NCBI GenBank assembly: GCA_039105265.1
Contig: JAPFFF010000044.1
Coordinates: 558,001 to 622,000, forward strand
DNA: 64,000 nt
Direction of reading: 5' to 3'
Source of the DNA: Tritrichomonas musculus
Taxonomy: Eukaryota > Parabasalia > Tritrichomonadida > Tritrichomonadidae
Below are positions 48,773-60,162 of the stretch, piece after piece. Made by a program: the position numbers and the translations under genes. Each line of letters begins with the position of its first letter. The stretch's first letter is position 1. The notes below the pieces were generated by a model. The model was not told where the DNA came from. It worked only from the letters and a program-made list of their open reading frames with translations, and did no database searches.

Positions 48773-49506
48773 AATATATATTATAGATTTTTGATTGGTT
48801 AGGAAGTTAAAATTTTATGCTTTTTTTTTTTTTTTTTTTTTGTTGTTGACCTGCATACAGGGTTGAAATAAAATTTTCGACTTTTTTCACTTCACAAGAA
48901 TAAGCATATAAGTGCGTGAGTGTTGTGTATGATCAAAATATACATTAATTATGGCGATATAAAAGTTCAACTCATCGATTTTCAAATCAACGATTGATAT
49001 CTAATAATCGCATTTTTTAGTTTTTCAGTTTAGACAGAAAGTAATATATCGTTAAATAACATTCTTCATAGTTTTTCGCATATGATTTTAAAAAAAAAAT
49101 TGATAGAAAGCTTTTTAAAAATCTGTCATTTATTAATGATATTTTTAAATTGATATGAATATGGTAAATAAAAATGCATCAAATACTTGATATATTTAAT
49201 AAGATTTAAAAATACACTACTACTTTTTTCTAGTTTTGTTTTTTAAAGGATAAAAATCAAGATTTTTAATAAATTTAAACTTATTATAAACGTAATTCAA
49301 ATGTAATCTCGATATTTCATCAGTAATTTTTATCAATTTTTAATTTTATATTCAAAAAAACATACATTTGCATTATAATGATCGTTTTTGTTATTATGAT
49401 AAAATCAAGAATTGATATATGAGCATTTAAAATTTAAAAATGAATTCTATGAAAATTTTATTATTATAAATTTATTTTTATTCAAAAAGTGTATTTTTTT
49501 TATAAA
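48773..49506. other. Intergenic AT-rich stretch with a poly-T tract
   Basis: Contains a T-tract of about 23 bases at 48,820-48,842 and otherwise low-complexity AT DNA. No gene or clear repeat seen. Confidence 0.6.
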
Positions 49507-51240
49507 ATGCAGAAAATCTTTAAAGATGACGTAAAAATTAAAAAATATGCCCAAATACAAAAAGAATTATGTGATTTAAAGCCAATTGCAAGCGATGAAG
49601 ATATAGAGAAGATAATCAAACTTATCCCTCCCGAATATCTCAACCAAAAAGATGAATTAATGCTTATCTGCCAAATGTTCGCATATATTGCACGATGCCA
49701 GCCAACGCCAAAGAAAGGTAATTCTTTCAAACTCTTTCAAAGAATTTTAACTCCACTCAAAACCTATTTGAAAGACGAATCAACATTTTTTTGGAACATT
49801 TTCGCCGGCCTTTTTTATTTCAAGCTTTGGATGCACGAACAAGGGCTGATTTCAATCGAGACCATCATTCGGGTTTCGCAAGACGGCAACAATTCAATAG
49901 CGGAATATTTTTATCCAGAAATCTATGAAGAGAGGCCTGAAATTTTTGAAAAGGAGACCAAATATCAATTGAATTTTACACCTACCCCTGAGAGCATTGA
50001 AAAATACAAAGAGCTTCGCAGGAAGCATTTTAAATGGCTCGTAACTTCTGGTGATTTTCATGATCCTTCCTATTTAGAAATTGAGACAAACCGTCTCCGT
50101 CTTTCAATTAAAAGAGATGATTTTGACACTTTTCAAAATATTCTGTCAAGTTCGAATTTGCCAGTTGATTCGAAAATCCGTGAGTCAGTTATTGAGAACT
50201 TCTATTTTTCTGCGAATGAAGTTTCGCTAATTGAGTACGTATCGTCGTACAATTCAATCAACATATTCAAATTTTTGATAATGCAAAATGCAACATTGAG
50301 CAAAGATGCAATTTTTGACGCAATTCTAAGTCGAAATTACGAAATAATTCACATTGTTGAGTCAAAAATTCCCGACGTTTTCAAAGAAATGGCGTTGTCC
50401 ATTTCAATCAAAAATTGGTCGAATGATATGATCGAATATGCGTTAGATAACTATGATTATGAATTTTTTTTTGAAAGTGATGTGAAAGATGACAAAACCC
50501 AAATTATAATTGGATTAATTTTGGACACTTTTATTGCATCTAACTTCATTTTCTTTGAGTCAACAATTCTTCCTTTTCTTCGACAAAATCCGAATTTTTT
50601 GCTCAAAAACATCAACAGTATTTTTGTGTGTTCTGTGTCTAATTATTCGTGTTACTTTGCTACTGAGTTATTGAAGTTGCCAGGCATTGATTTCAACGCT
50701 TTTGTTGATATAAAAGTCTTAGAGAACATCTCTTTTATTGGAAGAGCAATTCAGATTGAGAACATCAAAGCAATTGAAATTGCAATGAAATATCCAAACA
50801 TTGACATCAACAAACCTTGCATGAAATCTTATCCGCCTTTTCTTCTTGCGTGCAAATATAACACTGATGTAAAGATACTTGAAATGATGAGCAAATACAA
50901 AGGATTCGATGAAAATTCGGTCGATTCAGATGGTGATAATGATAACGCTTTATCTATTGCATCTTTTAATGGAAATTTCTATGCTTTACAATTCATAAAA
51001 AATAACTTTTTTGATTCAATCAGCATTAATAAAGAGAGTATTAGCTTCGACATCTTTTGCTGCATTAAGCATAATAATTTCTTGACATTGGAATTGTTGG
51101 TCAAATTCTTTTTAACGAAATTTAAAACTCCTGATGATTTGGTGAAGCATTTTAAAATTGAGTTTTTACTAGATCCTAGTTTTGACGAAGAATACGTCGA
51201 ACAACTTAAAAAAACATTAAAAAAATTGGACTTAAAGTAA
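49507..51240 (+). CDS. Ankyrin/DUF3447 repeat protein
   Basis: The likely start is the second ATG (MQKIFKDDVKIKKYAQIQKE), giving 577 residues; the first, at 49,489, adds only MYFFYK. The N-terminal 160 residues are the helical lead typical of DUF3447 proteins (LMLICQMFAYIARC). From about 190 there are diverged ankyrin-like units (NSINIFKFLIMQNATLSKDA, ENIKAIEIAMKYPNIDINKP, NALSIASFNGNFYALQFIKN). Part of a large trichomonad family; function presumed to be protein binding. Confidence 0.82.
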   Translation: MQKIFKDDVKIKKYAQIQKELCDLKPIASDEDIEKIIKLIPPEYLNQKDELMLICQMFAYIARCQPTPKKGNSFKLFQRILTPLKTYLKDESTFFWNIFAGLFYFKLWMHEQGLISIETIIRVSQDGNNSIAEYFYPEIYEERPEIFEKETKYQLNFTPTPESIEKYKELRRKHFKWLVTSGDFHDPSYLEIETNRLRLSIKRDDFDTFQNILSSSNLPVDSKIRESVIENFYFSANEVSLIEYVSSYNSINIFKFLIMQNATLSKDAIFDAILSRNYEIIHIVESKIPDVFKEMALSISIKNWSNDMIEYALDNYDYEFFFESDVKDDKTQIIIGLILDTFIASNFIFFESTILPFLRQNPNFLLKNINSIFVCSVSNYSCYFATELLKLPGIDFNAFVDIKVLENISFIGRAIQIENIKAIEIAMKYPNIDINKPCMKSYPPFLLACKYNTDVKILEMMSKYKGFDENSVDSDGDNDNALSIASFNGNFYALQFIKNNFFDSISINKESISFDIFCCIKHNNFLTLELLVKFFLTKFKTPDDLVKHFKIEFLLDPSFDEEYVEQLKKTLKKLDLK

Positions 51241-51723
51241 AAAAATAAACATATATTTAAAAAAACTCTGCCACTTTTAAAAAAAAAAAAATAATATATA
51301 TCTTTGAAATATCTTTTTTTTTTTCAATAAAAATAACTTTTTGAATTAATTTTATTATTGCTTATTGGATTTCTATCGATTTACTATCAAATTGGTTGCA
51401 TTTTTTCATTGATTGAATAAATTTCTACATGAAAATCAATAATATGGTAAGTGACGGACATTTGTTATTATATATTGTTTAAAATCATCAATAACTTTTG
51501 CTTTCTTTGAAACGATAATTGTGGCTGTAAATTATTTTTTATTTAGCTCAAAATTTACTCCCTGCTGGACAAATTGTTTAAATAGAATAGACTCAAATGG
51601 AAATACATTTTTTAAAATTTCCAAACTGCATCCAAATTTGTTTACTTTGAAGAATTATTTTCTTTTCATTATAATTTTAAAGATTCATCAGATTATGAAA
51701 TTTTTCATAAGAAAGGTCAAAAA

Positions 51724-51732
51724 TTCACCTTT
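51724..51732 (+). promoter_or_regulatory. Initiator-like element of the kinase gene
   Basis: TTCACCTTT lies 34 bases before the chosen kinase ATG. It supports that start over the upstream in-frame ATG at 51,521. Confidence 0.35.
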
Positions 51733-51766
51733 AATTTTTTTTTTATTTTTTGACCACATAGAAAAA

Positions 51767-52996
51767 ATGAAAACCCATCAGATATCAGATTATAAAATAA
51801 ATTTAATAGATTATAAAATTCTCAAAGAGCTCAATCGAGGCGGATTTGGTGTTGTTTACAAAGTCCGACACAAAAACTCGAATGAAACATTAGCAGCGAA
51901 AGTCATTCTTTCAGGTAATTCAGAAAAAATGAAGAAAATGATTGATCGAGAGATCAATGTTATGATCCGAGTTGCCCATCCAACAATCATCAATTTTCGC
52001 GGTTTTTCACTTGAAGATTTTTCAGATAATCAAAATGTAACGATCATCATGGATTTTGCGAAAAGAGGCTCACTTTCTGACATTCTAAAATTGATTAGTC
52101 GAGGTTTAACTCCTGAAGAATATGACAACACGACTCGTCAAATCATTCTCATTGGAGTTGCTTATGGAATGAAGCATATTCATGATCAACACGCAATTCA
52201 CAGAGATCTTAAACCTGAGAACATTTTGATTGATGAATATTTTCATCCGCACATTTCGGATTTCGGTCTTTCGAAGTTTTGTAAAGTAGGACATTCCAAA
52301 GAACAGACTACATTTGGTGGCACTTTTGAATACATGGCTCCAGAAATCATAAGAAACCAGCCATATGATGGAAAAGTTGATGTTTATTCATTCGGAATCA
52401 TAATGTATCAAGTGATTGGAAATTGTTCTGCATATCCACTTTTAGAGAGACAAAAAATGCCAATTTATCAATTCCAACAAAAAGTTGCCGAAGAAAATTA
52501 TCGTCCTCATTTTGATGTTGATTTTAATGCGACACAAGCATTGAAAGAATTGATTGAAAAATGTTGGTCGGCAAAACCTGAAGATCGACCAACTTTTGAA
52601 GAAATATTCAATAATCTTGCTTATAATCAAAAATATTCTGTTTATGGTCTTTACACGACTGAAGATAAAGAAGATGCAGATGAAGATGAATGGGGTGATA
52701 AATATTACCTAAAAGACATCGATTTCACTAAAATTGTTGCTTATACAAATGAAATAACAAAAACCAAACAAGATACTAATATAATTTTGCTTAATTCAAA
52801 ACTAGAAGCAAATGAAAAACAAATTAAAGAACAATCAAACAAATTTTCAGAACAAAGTCGAAAGATATCTGAATTAAGTAAAAAAATTGAAGAACAAAAT
52901 AAACTAATTTCCAAGCAATATGATAAAATTAAAGATCTCTTCCCGAAAAAAAAAAGGTATCCTTGGGTGGGAATTTCTAAAAAATTTGGGAAATGA
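51767..52996 (+). CDS. Protein kinase with C-terminal coiled coil
   Basis: Starting at MKTHQISDYK gives 409 residues; the longer frame from 51,521 adds 82 residues of low-complexity hydrophobic sequence and is unlikely. All key elements are intact: glycine loop LNRGGFGVVY (23-31), Lys 45 in AAKVI, IHRDLKPENI (144-153), SDFGLSKF (164-171), GGTFEYMAPE (184-193), and KVDVYSFGIIMYQV. The domain belongs to the TKL-like expansion common in trichomonads. Residues about 345-400 are a coiled coil of repeated EQ..K..EQ units. It is probably an active Ser/Thr kinase. Confidence 0.88.
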   Translation: MKTHQISDYKINLIDYKILKELNRGGFGVVYKVRHKNSNETLAAKVILSGNSEKMKKMIDREINVMIRVAHPTIINFRGFSLEDFSDNQNVTIIMDFAKRGSLSDILKLISRGLTPEEYDNTTRQIILIGVAYGMKHIHDQHAIHRDLKPENILIDEYFHPHISDFGLSKFCKVGHSKEQTTFGGTFEYMAPEIIRNQPYDGKVDVYSFGIIMYQVIGNCSAYPLLERQKMPIYQFQQKVAEENYRPHFDVDFNATQALKELIEKCWSAKPEDRPTFEEIFNNLAYNQKYSVYGLYTTEDKEDADEDEWGDKYYLKDIDFTKIVAYTNEITKTKQDTNIILLNSKLEANEKQIKEQSNKFSEQSRKISELSKKIEEQNKLISKQYDKIKDLFPKKKRYPWVGISKKFGK

Positions 52997-54459
52997 ACTT
53001 TTTGAAAAGAAAAAAAATTGAAAGGTAATTTCTTAAAATATACCTGAGAAAGGCAATCGCAAAGGAAAAAAAATTAATTTTTTTGAAAATTTTTATAAAG
53101 GAATACTTTTCTATTAATATACCTGAGAAATACGTAATTTTTTCATGAATGAAAAAATTAAAAAAAAAAAAAATAATTATAGTGAATCGAACTGTAGCTT
53201 TTATTTTTTAATATGACAAAGAATGAACAATTAAGCTATCAAAAATTGAATTATAGAAAAAAATAGTTATATAAAAAGTTAAAGTTCTAAATTGTTCATT
53301 TTAAAATACAACTCAAAAACATTACTTTATTAGTAACAAAGTGCTTTTTAATGAAATATTGTATTATACAAGTTATTTTACGAAATTATAAAAAATAGAG
53401 GGAAAAGAAAATGCAAAAATATAAAAGGTTTTATATATAATATTTTTTTTACTTCTATAAAAGCTTATTTCGTTAATAGAATAAATATTTATTTCAGAAT
53501 GAGCAAAATATAATAAATAATTCAGATCAATTCTTGACGTTGCTTTGAGTATGGTGAATACTCTTGATTGTAAAAGTAATAAAGAAGGATTTTTTATAAC
53601 TAAAATAATTTTAGTGTTGATTTAGCAGAAAAATTATTAAGTCTTGCTTTAGTTACTTGAATTTTCCTTTTTTTTGTTTAAAACCTGGATTTCTAGGACA
53701 ATTTTATAAATCAAAAAGTTTAACTTTTTCTAAACTTCCCAATTTCCCCATTTCCCCATTCCAGGGAATGGGGAAGTATTGAAATTTGTATGAAAAAGTT
53801 AAACTTTTTGACGTGGGAAATATTTGGGGAAATGGGGAAGTTATGAAAAAGTTTATTTTTTTGTATTATAAAATGGTTTGAGAAAATGGGAAATTAAGAA
53901 AAAGTTGTGGTTTAATATGAAAAAATTAAATAAAAACAAAAAAAATGCATTGAATATTTTCAATTATTTTTTAAAAAAAAGGAATAAATTTCAAAGATTA
54001 ATTGGTCAAATATTTTTTTTTATTTATTTCCTATTTTTTATAATTCCATTCAATTTGATCTCTTCCCGGGAATATTTTTTGGAGTTTAGGACGGGAATTT
54101 CCCCTCTCAATTTTTCGGGAAGAGATCTTTATTTTTATGATATTTCAACGTATATTTTATAAGATTTCAACATATATTTTATACAATTTCAACATATATT
54201 TTATGATATTTCAACGTATATTTATGACATTTTTACATATATTTCATTAAATTTAAATATTTTTTTTCATAAAATTTCTAAATGCCATATTAATAAGATA
54301 TGTATCAACTATTTTAGTAATAATAAATTATAAGTAAAATATTTTTTTTTTAAATAATTATAATCTTTTTCTCCTGTCTCTCTTTTTTAAATATATGTTG
54401 AATTGAGATAGATACTTATAATGGAATTATTTGAAAATTTGTTGTTTTTGCAGAATACA
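52997..54459. other. Intergenic stretch with G/C-rich palindromes
   Basis: Mostly AT-rich without a gene. ATATACCTGAGAAA occurs twice (about 53,039 and 53,119). At 53,734-53,845 CTTCCC/GGGGAAG words form nested inverted repeats, with a central TTCCCCATTCC...GGAATGGGGAA. At 54,057-54,126 GATCTCTTCCCG is matched by CGGGAAGAGATC. These resemble the GGGGAA-rich ends seen at 3,852 and 40,257. Confidence 0.6.
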
Positions 54460-55978
54460 ATGCTGTTTGTTGGATTGCTGCTTGTGATTTGTGTGTTATC
54501 TGGTACATTTTATAATCCCTCTCATCAATAATAAAGATTTTGTTAGCTATTGTCATGGTCAATCGATTGAAATCGATGATTAAAAAGATTTGGAATTAAA
54601 TTATTTATCAAAAGAATACGAAATTGATTCGTTATTAGATACTACCAATCAATATAAAATTAACATAGACCAACTTTTATTAAAAGTATATTTGTTCAAT
54701 ATTAATTAACAAGACAATCAAATTTATGAAGATGCAATTTCGCAACGTTTAAATGAATTCATTGGCAATGAAGATTTAATAAAATTAACATAGACCAACT
54801 TTTATTAAAAGTATATTTTTCCAAAGGATTATATTTTGGCCTATCAGATTCGACAGAAGAAAATGATTATCAACTTGAAATGACTGATGAATTAGTTGTA
54901 ATCACAGGAAAAAAATCTCGTGTCTCGCTGGCTACCCGCAGTACTTGTGCAGAGGTGGCTCATTCAAGCCATATTGCAAGTGGGGAGTTACTGATCATAT
55001 ATTTTGTGCTGGCAATGATGAAACGATCACTTTTTTAGAGTCGATTTTAGACGAAGTTCTCTCTATTTTCACCTAGAATTTATATGTCCATCTCGGAGGC
55101 ACTGAAGCACCGAAAACGCGCTGGAATTCATGTCCGAAATGCCAACAGCGAATCAAAGATGAAGGATTGAAGGATTCAGCACAGCTTCAGCAATGATTCA
55201 CGAAGCATTTCGCTACTTATTTGGAATCAAAAGGACGAAGACTCGTTGGCTGGGATGACATCATTGAAGGCGGCCTTGAACTGCCGAAAAGCGGCGTTGT
55301 AATGTCATATCGAGCAAAAGGAGGAGGCAAAAAGGCAGCCAATTTGGGATACAATGTAATCATGCCTCCTGGCGATTATGGCTGCTATTTTGATTACTAC
55401 CAATTCAGAGGGAAAGACAAATACGAATATTTGAGTAATCTGGGCACTTTAAAGATGATGTATTACTTCGATCCTGTCCAGCTTGTTGCTGAAGATAAGA
55501 GATACTTGGTGCTCGGCGCACAAGGGAATTTGTCTTCAGAATACATCTGGGAAAGAAGCGACCTTCTCTATAAAGCATTTCCGAGAATTTTGGCTCTCGC
55601 CGAATCATCCTGGTGTCCTGTTGATAACACAGATTGGGAGAGATTCTTGAGAGATCTTGATCAATCTCATTATCAGAAAATTCTTGACATGGGAATCGAA
55701 AACGCAGCACCAATAAGTCTCGGTGATTCGACTAAATGGGAAAAACACTACTTCGTGGAAGAAAAGTGGCTCTCTGCTTCTTTCGCTGCATCTGGTTCTT
55801 TCAATCAGAAAGGCACTTATAGCATTGCTTTCATACATTCAAATAGATTGAGTAAGATTAAGATAAGAAACGTCAAGCTCCTCATAAATAATGCTGTCGT
55901 TGGTTCCGACGACCACGAAGGAACAGCTGGAAAACATGGAATAAACAACATTTATACAATGACGATAAGTTTTTGCTG
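54460..55978 (+). pseudogene. Decayed GH20 beta-N-acetylhexosaminidase
   Basis: A signal-peptide-like start (MLFVGLLLVICVLSGTF, 54,460) is followed by fragments of the GH20b domain, then the catalytic part in shifting frames: AGYPQYLCRGG, WGVTDHIFCAGND, YIHLGGTEAP, GWDDIIEGGL, PPGDYGCYFDYYQ, VLGAQGNL and FPRILALAESSW. The catalytic HxGGDE motif reads HLGGTE. There are several stops and frame changes (for example TGA after QLQQ) and apparently missing sequence between the N-terminal and catalytic parts. A 40-bp direct repeat (54,654-54,693 and 54,779-54,818) is part of the decay. The active enzyme is a secreted or lysosomal glycosidase. Confidence 0.85.
54654..54818. repeat. 40-bp direct repeat pair inside the GH20 pseudogene
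   Basis: Both copies begin ATAAAATTAACATAGACC and end AAAGTATATTT. They are identical over 40 bases and start 125 bp apart. Confidence 0.8.
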
Positions 55979-56202
55979 AAATAGAAGCTGTTGATAGAAT
56001 TGACAGTTCTGGATATGTCCATGTGTTCGATCATGATGAGAAAAATTAAACTTGACTCTTTTCCTTTAACACTAAAATATTTTAGTTTAATTTTTAAATG
56101 ACCAAGAAAAAATAACATCATTTTGGAACTTCTTCTCACAATTCATTATCTTCATTCAAAAAACTACATTTATCATAACAAAATTTATTCTTGTTCTGTT
56201 AA

Positions 56203-56262
56203 AATTTCGAAAAAAAAATTTTATAAAAAATTTTATAAAAAATTTTATAAAAAATTTTTTTT
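56203..56262. repeat. AAAAAATTTTATA tandem repeat
   Basis: About four head-to-tail copies of a 14-bp AT unit in the spacer before the next small gene. Confidence 0.75.
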
Positions 56263-56346
56263 AATAAACTCATTGAATTTTATAAAACTTTTTGAAGTAA
56301 ATAATTGAATTTTTTTGAAAGTATTGCAAAGTCCCAAAATATGATT

Positions 56347-56355
56347 TCATTTTTT
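56347..56355 (+). promoter_or_regulatory. Initiator-like element
   Basis: TCATTTTTT followed by AAATG. The same string precedes the BTB/F5/8-C gene start on the other strand at 58,952-58,963. Confidence 0.6.
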
Positions 56356-56357
56356 AA

Positions 56358-56687
56358 ATGTTACATATAGAAAACAAGACTGAAATCCAAAAAAAGATGG
56401 ATGAAATGTTAGAAAATAAATTTGAATGTCCAGATGAAGCACTTACTGTATCTAAAGCTCGTTTTGTAAGATATATCTTTTCAGAAAAACGTAAAGAAAG
56501 GAAAATTGGCCCATATGGTCTTACTATGGAAGAAATTAATGAAGAAGGAGAAAAATTACTTGACAAATATATAGATGAAAAGCTTGCAGAAAATAAAGAT
56601 AATTATACCGATCTTCTCTACGAATTGTGTTATCCAATATATTTTTATTCATACAAGAAAGGTTATGAAATATTTTGTCAAGAATAA
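56358..56687 (+). CDS. Small host protein, 109 residues
   Basis: Begins MLHIENKTEIQKKMDEMLEN and ends YKKGYEIFCQE. Helical and charged, with a conserved-looking KIGPYGLTMEEINEEGEKLL segment. No family recognised. Coding character is good, and the TCATTTTTTAAATG context matches another gene of the window exactly, which favours a real gene. Confidence 0.55.
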   Translation: MLHIENKTEIQKKMDEMLENKFECPDEALTVSKARFVRYIFSEKRKERKIGPYGLTMEEINEEGEKLLDKYIDEKLAENKDNYTDLLYELCYPIYFYSYKKGYEIFCQE

Positions 56688-57587
56688 ATATTAAATGCAA
56701 TTTAAAATAAATAAAAGCACAATATTTTTAAAATTCAATTATAATGAATTTTTTTTTTATTTCTTCCATTTTTCATTTTATTACAATATTAAGAAATATA
56801 TATTGATATTATCATCAGTAAAAACAACAAAACAGCAAATTTTATTTTTAAAAAATGAAAGATCTTTACCAAATTCAATTTATGACCCCAAATGACAAGA
56901 ATAAAATGAAAATATTGTAACAATTAGAATAATGATTTAATTAATCCAGAAACATGTTTTTGCTTTCTTTGAATCCCGTCATATTTGAATCAATTGATTC
57001 ATAATTCAATCTTTAATCTGAATCAAACATTCAAAGCTCACAATGGAATTGAATGAAAAAGGAAACCAAAACTTCAAATATATCTTTTAATTTTTTCTTC
57101 AGCTAATTTTAAAAAACTCAATTTTTCTGAATAGTATTGAAAAATGAAAATAATCAACTCAATTTTGAAATAAATAATTATAGGTTTTCAATGAGGAATT
57201 GAAAATTGAGTTTTATGCAAAAATGAAAACCAGTTTATGTTAAAATCTTGATGTTAAATAATAAAATCATGTATGCCTTTCGGGAGTCCCGGGTAAACTC
57301 GGATAATTAAACGGTCTTCCTCGCAATTATTCCTCGAACTTTTTTCGAGAAAAAGATTTTACTCTAACGTATTTTTTTTTAGATCACATTTTTTTACTCG
57401 GGTAAATTTTGACTTTTTTACCCCAAAAACTCGAATTTAAAATTATATGAAAAATAATAAAAAAATAAGCATTATTCATTTTCAAAATGAATCATTTTGC
57501 TGGAAAATCAACTTTTTAGTGAATGTTTTATATTTATATATATAGATAAATTGAAGCAAAATTCGATATCCATTTTTACCTATTTAT
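56688..57587. other. Intergenic stretch
   Basis: AT-rich without a convincing gene. It contains copy 2 of the TGCCTTTCGGGA repeat (57,271-57,322). Confidence 0.6.
57271..57322. repeat. Dispersed repeat, TGCCTTTCGGGA / AAACGGTCT family, copy 2
   Basis: TATGCCTTTCGGGAGTCCCG, then GGATAATTAAACGGTCTTCC, matches the copy at 38,280-38,362 in order and spacing. Confidence 0.65.
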
Positions 57588-58952
57588 TTATTTTTTGGCA
57601 ACAATTTTGTCAGCAAGTTTTCCAAAGAATTCGATTGAATTAAAATATGTATAATATCTATTGAACGATGGATAGCCAATCCAGCTGTAGCCAGTTTGAC
57701 GGAGTCTAACATAACGATAAAAATCATTTAATTTTTTGGATACCTGAAAGTTGGCAGTTTTGTTTGATCCATTCAACGTAGAATCGTTTGTACGCCGATC
57801 AATTTCCTCCCATTCGTAGAAATCTTTGGAGACTTCAACAACCCAATTCCTCAAGTGGCCTGCTTCATTTGGTCCATTGAAATGCGACTTGATTGTGTAA
57901 CTTGATATTTGAACAGGTTTGTCCATGAAGTCAAATTGAATGTATGTGTCAGGATCTCCATTTGATTGATAGAAATTATTCCGATTGAAATCGACAAGAT
58001 TTTTCGGATGTCTATTCAATATGTTGTTAATTGAATTTGAGGTGATATTGACAGTTCCATTATCATGAACATTTCCGCCAGACAGATTTGTCAAATGCCA
58101 CAGAATTCCATTGAATTCGTAGTTGTTTGTTGATGGGAAATTTTTATGTGGACGTTTTATTTTTTTGGATGCTTCACCTTGTTTATTTTCTTTTGAATTT
58201 GTTTGACCAAGTCGTGAACAAATGGAAGTCCAAAGTTCTGAATTGAGATCATTAATATTGAATATTTTAATGAATTCATTAAATTTTGAAGCACTCAAGT
58301 TATCAAATAAAACTTTTGAAAATAGATATGAACTTGATGAATTTGATTCATATAAATCTATCAAAAAGTCTAGCAATAAATCTTCATCTGTGATTTTTAA
58401 TGTTTCTCGTGAGATGATTTCTTCGATTATTTCGAGCGGCAATTCTTTTATTTCTTCTTTTGATATTTCTGAAAAGTGCATTGAAATGAATGAAATAATG
58501 TTTGCAATATTTTTTTGTTGACAATCTATTCCTCCTAAATTACAGGAATAAATTTCATAAAGTGTTTGAAGGATTGAAACACAATTTTCAATATTTATTG
58601 AATTTAAGCATTCAGACTGAATTCTAATGTATTCATCTATGTTGCCAAGTTGGTAAAAGTATGTTGAAAATTCTGCCTTAAGAGTTGAATCAAGGTGTAT
58701 ATTATCCAAATTGCATAAATTCAAAAAATCAGGAAAATGATTTTCTTTTATATTTACAGTGTTAATATAAAATTCATCAATACTTTCGTCTGAAAAGTGC
58801 AATCTTCTGATTTTTGGTGATAAGATATCAGCAACTATTCGATTAGTTGAGTATTTCTTCCCGTTTACAATGAAAGTAAAATTCTTCTCATACTTATCAA
58901 ATGGTATATCTTTTAAATTTTTTTCGTTGAGAGAATAATTTAATTCTTCCAT
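57588..58952 (-). CDS. BTB-like + F5/8-C domain protein
   Basis: The protein has 454 residues. Residues 20-115 form a BTB-like domain (FTFIVNGKKYSTNRIVADIL, then HFPDFLNLCN), followed by a helical BACK-like region to about 250. A basic linker (ASKKIKRPHKN) leads to an F5/8-C/discoidin domain from about 285 (GNVHDNGTVNI, YIQFDFMDKPVQISSYTIK, NWVVEVSKDFYEWEEID, FYRYVRLRQTG). This layout is common in trichomonads and resembles BTBD9-like adaptors. It starts 3 bases after TCATTTTTT. Confidence 0.82.
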   Translation of the reverse strand: MEELNYSLNEKNLKDIPFDKYEKNFTFIVNGKKYSTNRIVADILSPKIRRLHFSDESIDEFYINTVNIKENHFPDFLNLCNLDNIHLDSTLKAEFSTYFYQLGNIDEYIRIQSECLNSINIENCVSILQTLYEIYSCNLGGIDCQQKNIANIISFISMHFSEISKEEIKELPLEIIEEIISRETLKITDEDLLLDFLIDLYESNSSSSYLFSKVLFDNLSASKFNEFIKIFNINDLNSELWTSICSRLGQTNSKENKQGEASKKIKRPHKNFPSTNNYEFNGILWHLTNLSGGNVHDNGTVNITSNSINNILNRHPKNLVDFNRNNFYQSNGDPDTYIQFDFMDKPVQISSYTIKSHFNGPNEAGHLRNWVVEVSKDFYEWEEIDRRTNDSTLNGSNKTANFQVSKKLNDFYRYVRLRQTGYSWIGYPSFNRYYTYFNSIEFFGKLADKIVAKK

Positions 58953-58954
58953 TT

Positions 58955-58963
58955 AAAAAATGA
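58955..58963 (-). promoter_or_regulatory. Initiator-like element of the BTB/F5/8-C gene
   Basis: TCATTTTTT on the minus strand, two bases before AATG of the gene start. Confidence 0.6.
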
Positions 58964-59211
58964 CACACAAAATAAATTTTAATTTATTTTTTTTCCATTT
59001 TGAATGGCTAAATGGCAGAGATTTAATCTCTGCCCATAATTATTAAACAGAATAAATAGTTTTTTATCTCAATTTCATTTTCTTTTGTAAATCTTTGTAA
59101 CTTGATTGACAATTTATTTTAATTGTCATTCAAATAAAAATATTGAATGGTTTACGAATTATTTTTTCTCAAAAAATTGAATATTTATCAATTATTTTGT
59201 GAAAATTGTGA

Positions 59212-59490
59212 ATGAATTTCGAAAAAACATTCGATAATGCCACCATGGATTATGACCAAAGCCGCCCCGCCTACCCAGAAGAACTATATCAGGATATTTT
59301 CCAGTATAAACCAGTTACAAAGAACAATTATGTACTAGAAATCGGCCTTGGAACCGGAAAAGCATCCCCGCCCATACTTGCTACAGGCTGTAATTTCATT
59401 GGAATCGAACCTGGTGAAAAACTTACTGCTCTTGCAAAAGAAAAACTTCAAAAGTTCGATATTATTATATATCTCACTTTTGCAAATTGA
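59212..59490 (+). pseudogene. Truncated SAM-dependent methyltransferase
   Basis: The frame has 92 residues. The N-terminus of a class I methyltransferase is clear: FDNATMDYDQSRPAYPEELY, motif I VLEIGLGTGKAS, and FIGIEPGEKLTALAKEKL. The similarity stops at about residue 80 and the frame ends soon after in unrelated AT sequence, while family members have about 250 residues. It is a 5' fragment of a host gene. Confidence 0.75.
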
Positions 59491-60162
59491 ATATTTTCCA
59501 AATTGATGCATTGATAAAAATAAAACAAAATATCAATAACAATATTTAACATACACATTAAATATATAATTATTATTTGTTAATATGCTTATTTTAATGA
59601 TATAAATGAAAAATATATGAAATTTTAATATTCATTCAATTATTGATATGTGCGTGCAGCTATAAATATTCTGTAATACGTTTTCTTATTATAACATAAT
59701 TATGAAACTCACAATAAATAAATATATAATAAAAAAATAGATAATTGCTGAATATTTATAACGATATTTATGATTTATTTTATACTCCAAATTGACTTTA
59801 AAATGATCGTTTTCTTATCAAAAAAAAAAAAAAAAAAATAATAATAATAATAATAAAGAGGCTTATATTTTGTGTAGACAATTAAAAAAACTGTATACGA
59901 AAACTTTTTTAAGGTTTATGTTGAGAATTGGTTAATGAAAATTTTTTTAATGAGTTATAAAACGATGCTTTATATATTGGATTAATATCAAAGCCATGTA
60001 TTAAGTATAAATGAGAAAAGTTCTCAATTTTTATAAAAGTCCATTCAATTTAATTTGAATGCTTTACAATAAGCTTCAAAAAAATATTTTTTACTTTTTA
60101 AATGAAATAAAATTTATAACAAAATAGTATTAATAAATTAAAAAAAATATTTGTTATTTTAT
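59491..60162. other. Intergenic stretch with a microsatellite
   Basis: Contains A20 followed by (ATA)n near 59,820-59,856. Otherwise AT-rich without signal. Confidence 0.65.

Noticed and set aside
51521-51766. 82-residue N-terminal extension of the kinase
   Set aside because: Composition is that of translated AT-rich spacer, and an initiator-like TTCACCTTT lies between it and the start of the conserved domain.
53878-54162. 94-residue open frame rich in Lys, Asn and Phe
   Set aside because: Low-complexity AT translation without initiator or family similarity; it runs through the inverted repeat at 54,057-54,126.
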